Origin: Eustoma russellianum
Lineage: Eukaryota; Streptophyta; Magnoliopsida; Gentianales; Gentianaceae
Assembly: GCA_036186865.1 (NCBI GenBank)
Contig: AP025067.1
Coordinates: 18,402,873-18,466,872, forward strand
Length of the DNA stretch: 64,000 nt
Direction: 5' to 3'
Shown: positions 57,299 through 64,000 of the stretch, piece by piece
How the letters are laid out: the number at the start of each line of letters is the position of its first letter
Numbering within the stretch: position 1 is the stretch's first letter
Translations under genes and position numbers: made by a program
The notes under the pieces: generated by a model
The model's input: only the letters and a program-made list of their open reading frames with translations
The model's database searches: none
Told to the model about the DNA's origin: nothing

Positions 57299-57488
57299 AA
57301 TAATGCCAAATGGCCTAAAGGTTATCCTCAGTTACCTGCTATACCTGAGAGCAGCTGAAAAACCATTTTTCCTTGGTGTTTTTAGGGCAATGTTTGTGTG
57401 CAAACAAAAAGAGAGTTGGTATTATTTTAGCAGGAGATACCCAAATAGAGAGATCAACCATGCCATAAACATTCTCTCTGTTGGACCG
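57299..57488 (+). pseudogene. plant 'putative gypsy-type transposase'-like protein, second piece
   Basis: After removal of the copia and one target copy, the frame continues without shift from 45616 into IMPNGLKVILSYLLYLRA, PFFLGVFRAMFVCKQKE and WYYFSRRYPN. WYYF after a predicted helical stretch is characteristic of the plant domain named for the first piece. The two pieces give 217 uninterrupted codons. The frame is cut again at 57489 by the minus-strand copia, and its remainder should lie right of the window after that element's 5' LTR. Confidence 0.6.
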
Positions 57489-58545
57489 TGTACCTGCAAT
57501 AAACACCACTAGAGTGGGGGGTGAATAGTGGCTAGCGGAAATTACACTACAACCCTTTGTTAAAATCCTCTTTGAAAACAGAATCTGAGACCACCTCAGA
57601 TTCAGAACCCGTTTTTCAAAAATTCACAAATAATTGTACACAACTCCAAATATTATGAAACTTTTCAGAATTGAATATATCCAAAAATCAGACAAAAATA
57701 AGATCGTTTGACCCTTCAAACAAATAAAAATATTTAGATGGTCAATCTGGACAGAATTGGACCGAATGTTGCTGATTTTGCAAAACGTGTTTCTCTTTGA
57801 ATACTCAACCAAAAAGGTTGATCTTTATATCAAAACACTCCTTAGGATGTGTAGATGAATTTTTAAAAGGTCCTGACCTTAAACAATTCCTTAAAAATAC
57901 AGAATTTAAGTTTTCTCAAAACTGGTCAGATTGCAGCCAGATTGGAGCAGTTATCTTGCAAAGACTGAAAGACTAACTTTCCATTGCTCAAATCAAGTGA
58001 TTCTTACTGCAAATGAAATCTAACAGTCTGAAGTATAACTCCACAAAAAATCACGAATTTTGAAAATGTTTAGCTAATTTTTCAAATTGTGTGAATTTGG
58101 GTGAAAACTGCAGTCAAAAACAGGCAAAAAACAGAAATAAAGAAACAAGAGAAGAACAACAAGGATTTATCCTGGTTCGGTCAATGTGACCTACTCCAGT
58201 CCCAAGGAACACCTTTCCTTGGATTTTACTATGAAATGAACACCTTACAACAAGAGCCAAGCTTGATCCTTGGGTTATACACCAACCCTACTCAAGACTT
58301 GGATAATCACCTTCTAAGCAACACTTAGTTGCAACACCTCTACAACCTATTGATGTAGCCTTATAAAGATGGCTAATCAATCTTACAAATGAAGCTCAAG
58401 AGGCTTGTAGCTCACCACAATACAACAAGATCACCTTTGCTACAATGAACAAAACAACAACAACAAGAAGATGAAGATGAAAGATAGACAATTTCAACAA
58501 ATGCTTGTGAGCTTCAAGTATGTTTCATCTTCTTCACCAATGCCT

Positions 58546-58555
58546 CTATTTATAG
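58546..58555 (-). promoter_or_regulatory. TATA box of minus-strand copia LTR
   Basis: The minus strand reads ACTATAAATAGAGGC, a strong plant TATA box. Downstream the strand reads towards the conserved GAACCAGGATAAAT and polyadenylation-side part of the LTR. Confidence 0.6.
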
Positions 58556-59869
58556 TGTGATTTGAGCCTTGAAGATAAGAATGCACATGTGTCACCATCT
58601 TCATCATAAATTCCAAATGTCTTCTCATCATTGGTTGGCTTTGTACACTTGGCAAAATAAAACATAATGATTGGTCCACCTTGGCACTCCATGTTGGCCG
58701 AAATTTTCCACCTTGGCAAGTCATATTTATCCTTTGCAAAATAAAGATAATAAGAGAGATAATGCCACAAGAATACCTCAACTTCTAGTCTTGAAAATAG
58801 GCATGTGGGAGTAGACCATTTCAAAATCAAATTTCAGCTCCAAAGCCACAATGTAGCCGTTGGCTACCAAGAATTTCACCAAAAATATATTTGATTTTCT
58901 TAAATAAAATAAGGAAGGATAATACCACCAAATTATCCCCAACTTCAAGCACCATAATAGGACATGTGAGAGCTCCATTTGAATTCCAAAAATCTGCTAA
59001 AAATACTCCAAGAAGTAGCATATAGCCGTTGGCTATATTTAAAATTTCCAAGTTGGCAATTTTGCCAACTAGCTCCTTTTTGGTTGGTCCATTTGTCTCT
59101 AACTCATAAAATGAACTCTACATCATACCCACCAACATATTCACGTTTTTAAACATGTATATATGTGTAGCAACTCAGATTTTTGAAGAAGAAATAAATA
59201 GATAACAATTGACAAGATTATGTCAACGTGTAACACCGAAATTCTCCAATATTTCTTCTTATATGTTGAGATCATTTCCACACCTTTGACACCTTTCATA
59301 TCTCTTAATAATGATGATAAATATTCTCTTATAACATATATAAGAGGGTCTTCAAGAAAAAATAGAATGTGACATCTCAAATCTTCACATATCCAGCTAT
59401 AGTCAATAATATCATCGGTTGAGAGAATAAGATATAAGATCACCATATTATCTTAAAAATAATAATAACACAGCTCCAGAATGAAGATAATAATATGCTC
59501 AAGAGATTCCTTGAGTGAAAATACCATAAATACCCTCAGGGGTGTGAAATGACCAAAATACCCCTGGTGTGAAAAAAACTCCAGAAATGACCCCGATGGT
59601 CAGAAATAATCACAATTCCACCTTTGTCATGATAAATAGGATGAGAATATATCCTTGAAACATTTTCATCATGTGATGTTCCTACAAAACTTAAAATACT
59701 AATTTTGCCCTTTTTTGGTAAGTTGTAGAAACTTCCAAGGCATGTTAGTCACAAGACAATAATAATCACCAAAAACACATAATAATCACATAATGAACAT
59801 GTATAATTCATATACAAATGAAAACAATCACTTTAACACATTTTAGAAAAATATTCCTAAAAACCCTAG

Positions 59870-60120
59870 ACATCGATCGATCAAAGTGTCTCAGCTTCAG
59901 AGATCGATGTCTCACAAAAAGTTTCAGAGTTTGTCTCTAACATACATCAATCGATCAAAGTGAGGGTTCGATGTACATCGATCGATCGATGTGTCTCAGG
60001 TTTAGAGATCGATGTCTCACAGAAAGGTCTCAAACTTTTCTGCCTTACATAGATCGATCGATGTGAGAGATCTATGTACATAGATCGATCGATGTGCAAT
60101 AACCTGAGAGATCGATGTCA
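59870..60120. repeat. ATCGATCGAT-rich tandem repeat in copia LTR
   Basis: Roughly 110-bp units carry GATCGATC...GTGTCTCAG...AGAGATCGATGTCTCAC. Perfect palindromes occur, for example ACATCGATC/GATCGATGT (59975-59992). Related sites are AGATCGATCGATGT at about 60052 and 60080. Confidence 0.8.
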
Positions 60121-60230
60121 ACTTTTTCAACTTTTTCAACTTTTAATCACATATAACACCATGTGACATTTTTAAGTATTCACCACATAAAATCATGATT
60201 TTGAAAATTATACAAACATATTTCTCAACA

Positions 60231-60459
60231 TTCTCCCCCTTTTGGATGATTTTCAAAATAACCTAACATGATTTTAATGTCACAACTTATAACCAAAAAT
60301 TTAACCAAATGTTTTCAATTTTTAAATAGTATGCTCTCCCCCTCAACTCATACTCTCCCCCTTAACCTATGCTTCAAAATTTATACCAATTAAAACTTAT
60401 CATATGATTCATCATGACTTACCAACTAAAATGATTCATCAATCATGTAAAAGATAGAA
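60231..60459 (-). other. spacer and polypurine tract of minus-strand copia
   Basis: The minus strand has several AGGGGGAGA boxes (plus-strand CTCTCCCCCT at about 60333 and 60354), the last (AAAAGGGGGAGAA, 60231-60243) touching the LTR. This is the same arrangement as in the plus-strand elements. Confidence 0.8.
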
Positions 60460-63400
60460 CTATGCAATGGTATCGTAAGTCTTCATGCCTAATTTGGCTC
60501 GTAAGTTTTCAAAAGTGGCTTGATTAAGGGGTTTGGTGAAGATGTCAGCGATTTTGTGATCAGTTCTTATATGGTTTATGACTATATCCTCATTTTGAAC
60601 ATGATCACGAAGAAAGTGGTATCGCGTCTCAATGTGTTTGGCCTTAGAATGAAGCACCGGATTCCGGGAAAGATTGATTGCACTTGTGCTATCATAGAAA
60701 ATTGGAATCTTTTTCATTTTAATGCCAAAATCACTAAGTTGCTGTTTAAGCCAAAGTATTTGGGTTGTACATAAACTCAAAGCGATATACTCGGCTTCAG
60801 TGGTAGAAAGAGCTACACTAGCTTGCTTTTTAGAAAACCAAGAAATCAAGTTGGTTCATATGAATTGACATGTATCGCTAGTGGATTTTCTATGTAACTT
60901 GCAACCACCATAATCAGCATCACTATATGCGTGTAATTCCAACTTAGCGTTTCTATCATACCACAGTCCTAAGTGAGGTGTATGCTTAAGATATCTAAAG
61001 ATCTTTTTCGCCGCATTGTAATGAGATACCTTAGGACAAGATTGAAACCTAGCACACATACACACACTAAACATGATGTCAGGTCTTGATGCAGTTAAGT
61101 ATAACAATGAGTCAATCATAGACCTATAGAGTGTGTCATCAAAAGGTTTACCATTTTCATCCTTATCAAGTTTGGTACTAACACTCATGGGGGTTAGTTA
61201 TAGGTTTCAACTCTTCAAAACCAAACTTCTTAATCATATCATTGACATACTTAAGTTGGCTAATATGAATTCCTTGAGGGGTTTGTTTAATTTGAAGGCC
61301 TAAGAAATAATTCAACTCTCCTACCATTGACATTTGAAACTCTGACTTCGTACATTCTTCGAAGTCTTTTACTAAAGTAGGGTTGGTTGAACCAAAGATT
61401 ATATCATGTACGTATATTTGAACTATTAACAAATCATTACCTTTTCTTCTTAGGAATAATGTTTTGTCGATGGTCCCCCTTTGATAATTATTTGCAATAA
61501 GAAAGTTTGCAAATCTATCATACCAAGCTCTTGGAGCTTGTTTCAAACCATATAAAGCTTTCTTAAGCTTATAAACATGGTTAGAATTATTTGGATCTTC
61601 GAATCCAGGGGGTTGTTTGACAAACACCTCTTCTTGGATGTATCCATTCAAGAACGCACTCTTGACATCCATTTTGAAGAGCTTAATGTTACTTAGACTT
61701 GCAATCGCAAGTAACAATCTAATTGCTTCTAGTCGTGCAATGGGTGCAAAGGTTTCTTCATAATCTATTCCTTCTTGTTGATTATAACCTTGTGCGACTA
61801 GTCTAGCCTTATTTCTTGTAATGTTTCCTTGTTCGTCCATCTTATTTCTAAAGACCCATTTAGTTCCTATGATAGACTTGTCTTCAGGTTTAGGTACTAA
61901 GTCCCACACGTTGTTCCTTGTGAATTGATTTAATTCCTCATGCATAGCATCTATCCATGATATGTCACCTAAGGCTTCCTTTACGTTCTTAGGTTCTAAT
62001 TGTGAGATTAAGCTATGTCCTTCAAGTTGAATTATATTTCTACATGTTCTAACCCCAACACTTGGATCCCCAATGATTAATTCTCTACGGTGCCACCAAT
62101 TCCTAGATTGACTAGGTTCACCCTCATCTTGTTCAAATGTTTCATTAGTATGAACATTATCATATGTAATTGGATCATTAGTTACATTATCTTCCAATTG
62201 CAAAGTTTCTTCATTTATATCATCTAAGGGTTCATGCATGTCTTGTTCAGGGGGAGTTGATTCTAGATGATCAAGTACATGCTCAAGTAATACATCATCA
62301 TCAAACATATTTTCAACATTTGTTTCTTGTTTATGTTGATGTTTATCACTAACTTCAAAGCATGCATTTTCATTGAATTTGACATGTATAGATTCAATTA
62401 TTTTTCTAGATGCAGAATTATAACACCTATATGCTTTTGAGTTAGTTGAATACCCAACAAATATGCATTCAATAGACTTTTGTTCAAATTTATCTTGATT
62501 ATCCTTAGTGTTTAGCACAAAACATTTACATCCAAATACTTTAAGATAATCTATCTTAGGTTGTCTATTGTTTAGCAATTCATAAGGCGTTTTATTTAAT
62601 TTCTTTCTAATAGTAAGCCTATTTATAATATAGCATGCACAACTAACAGCTTCAGCCCATAAATATTTAGGTAATTTATTTTCACAAATCATTGTCCTAG
62701 CAACTTCTTGAATTGTTCTATTTTTACGTTCAACAACTCCATTGAGTTGTGGTGTTCTAGGTGGTGAGAATTCATGTTTGATTCCATATAGTTCACAAAA
62801 TTTCATTATATTTTTATTTTTAAATTCTCCACCTCTATCACTTCTAATCCTTTTAACATTTTCTTTATAAATGTTTTTAAGTTGCTTAATAAGGGATTCG
62901 ATTGCTAATGGAGCATCGTCTTTGTGTGTTAAGAACAATGTCCATGTGTAGCGTGAGTAATCATCTACTATGACACACACATAGTAGTGTCCACCTAGAC
63001 TTCTTGTCCTACTTGGACCAAATAAGTCTAAGTGAAGCAATTCTAGTACATGACTAGTACTCACTTCATGTTTCGGTTTTAAAGTTTCTTTAATGTGTTT
63101 TCCCTTAATACATGTTTCACATATTTGAAAATTATCTAAGTCTAACTTAGGCATTCCTCTAATTAGATTCTTCTTAGACAATTTTCTAATAGTTGAAATT
63201 CCTATATGGCCTAATCTTCTATGCCATAAATTTACATCTAAGTCATGTGATATTAGACACTTAACCTTAGCATCTAACATGTTATCTAAGGTAAGAGTAT
63301 AAATATTACCATCTCTATTTCCTTTTAAAACCGTTTCTTCTTCTCCTTTTCATTTATTATATCACAAGAATTGGGAAGAAAGGAGATATTATAACCACAA

Positions 63401-63598
63401 TCTATAAGTTGAGAAATACTAAGTAAATTATAAGATAGATTGCTTACTAACAACACATTTCGTATTTGAAATGTGTTAGGGTCTCCAATTGTTCCTTTTC
63501 CAACAACTTGTCCTTTGTTGTTGTCACCGAATGTTACTTTTCCACCATTTTTGATATGTTCCAATTCGATGAATAGTTTGGGGTTTCCCGTCATATGC
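60460..63598 (-). pseudogene. copia pol of minus-strand element, with mutated RT active site
   Basis: Minus strand from 63598: protease (the motif WFLDSGCSRHMTG with its W codon now TAG near 63627), then TFGDNNKG and LLSISQLIDCG. A 700-codon frame (63280-61178) holds the integrase zinc region WHRRLGHIG ... CETCIKGKH, core residues in LLHLDLFGPS, RSDRGGEFKN and NGVVERKNRT, and RT with TKWVFRNKMDEQ, MDVKSAFLNGYIQ and YGLKQAPRAWYDRF. The catalytic box reads YVHD instead of YVDD (His codon at 61406-61408). Frame changes near 61185 and 60855 separate the rest of RT/RNase H (DADYGGCKLHRKST; SKKQASVALSTTEAEYIAL; ADIFTKPL) ending at 60460. No active polymerase is expected. Confidence 0.92.
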
Positions 63599-64000
63599 CT
63601 CGAACATCCACTATCTAAAAACTATTTGGTTTTCAGATTCTTTGACTTTGCCTCCTTCTTGCATTCCTTGCGTTTTTCCTACAATGGAGACAAAGTTTTA
63701 GGTACCCTTTATCTGGGTCCTTGAATGTTAGGGGCATTATTCTTGTTTAGATATCCCTTAGGTATCCAAACTTGAATATACCTTCTAGGCACATTTTTAG
63801 CATTGTTATAATTTTGAAAACAAGAAGAATTAGCATATACATGATTATTCGACATAAGTGAAGATGCATTGTTATACATGTTGTGCCAAGGTTGAGAATC
63901 ATTATAGGATGGCCGAATTTTATAATGTGCATAAGGCATGCGATTTTGTTTCTTGAATGGCGCAGTATAAGTGTGTTCATAGGCATTTCTATAAGACTTA
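63599..64000 (-). pseudogene. copia gag C-terminus of minus-strand element (partial)
   Basis: The minus-strand frame shows MPYAHYKIRPSYND, QNYNNAKNVPRRYIQVWIPKGYLNKN and GPR, the equivalent of RRITQVWVPKGTFTKR at 50600. Between it and protease are RVPKTLSP, a TAG where the plus element has CAG, and a lysine-rich linker (EKRKECKKEAKSK). Frame and order agree with one gag-pol frame in the ancestor. Confidence 0.8.

Larger units (their letters stand above)
57489..60230 (-). repeat. 3' LTR of minus-strand copia (2742 bp)
   Basis: On the minus strand it starts TGTTGAGAAATATG after AAAAGGGGGAGAA and ends TTGCAGGTACA. It contains a good TATA box (58546-58555) and an ATCGATCGAT-rich tandem region (59870-60120) near its start. 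Confidence 0.9.
57489..64000 (-). mobile_element. SIRE-type Ty1/copia element, minus strand, 3' LTR to gag (continues beyond window)
   Basis: Read on the minus strand: gag C-terminus (64000-63700), protease, integrase, RT, RNase H (to 60460), spacer, polypurine tract, 3' LTR (60230-57489). It is related to the plus-strand elements (identical primer order, LTR end with CCACTAGAGTGGGGGG landmark) but a separate family with a shorter LTR. Its 5' LTR and right target copy (expected complement of GACCG, 57484-57488) are outside the window. Confidence 0.92.

Overview
This 64-kb window is plant nuclear DNA, almost certainly from transposon-packed (pericentromeric-type) heterochromatin of a flowering plant. 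I see no intact host gene, no RNA gene and nothing prokaryotic. Nearly every interpretable stretch is an LTR retrotransposon, a solo LTR or a decayed fragment, inserted into one another. Two superfamilies dominate: SIRE-type Ty1/copia (long LTRs of about 2.7-3.1 kb, several AAGGGGGAGA boxes before the 3' LTR, a long gag tail behind the zinc knuckle) and chromovirus-like Ty3/gypsy (LTRs starting TGATG and ending ATCA, initiator-Met-tRNA primer site, pol tail running into the LTR).

Layout. 1-4453: end of pol and 3' LTR of a copia element. 4454-7988: truncated 3.5-kb piece of a very long LTR (here called E). 7989-10021: integrase C-terminus and LTR (family A) of a gypsy element. 10022-24256: a nest built on a gypsy-type non-coding leader, interrupted by an inverted solo E LTR (10173-14986) that itself holds an inverted solo B LTR (10680-12121), by a direct solo B LTR (15757-17171) and by a short B-type element (17224-21002). 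It ends with a lone acidic ORF (21890-22612), an integrase-tail remnant and LTR C (22847-24256). 24257-26580: no gene seen. 26581-36627: decayed gypsy gag-pol with a MITE-like insert in gag and a complete 4.65-kb solo E LTR in integrase (TSD GTTAT). 36628-36727: 100-N assembly gap. 36728-38566: minus-strand copia gag with a short LTR. 40055-44060: plus-strand copia gag-pol full of stops. 45156-45616 plus 57299-57488: one open frame resembling the plant 'putative gypsy-type transposase' domain, split by a structurally complete 11.7-kb SIRE-type copia (45617-57293, TSD CCCCA) and then cut by a second, minus-strand copia (57489 to the window end).

The segment 4454-8622 is repeated at 32459-36627, exactly 28,005 bp away and nearly identical, and the second copy stops at the N gap. 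This is either a young tandem duplication or an assembly artefact. All element coding regions carry stops and frameshifts, so none looks autonomous; many stops are best explained by C-to-T change at methylatable sites. The most interesting signals are the conserved pol tail encoded inside several LTRs, an LTR that carries a tandem repeat of about 188 bp, palindrome-rich copia LTRs, a non-autonomous element with an unrecognised acidic ORF, and the doubly interrupted open frame on the right.
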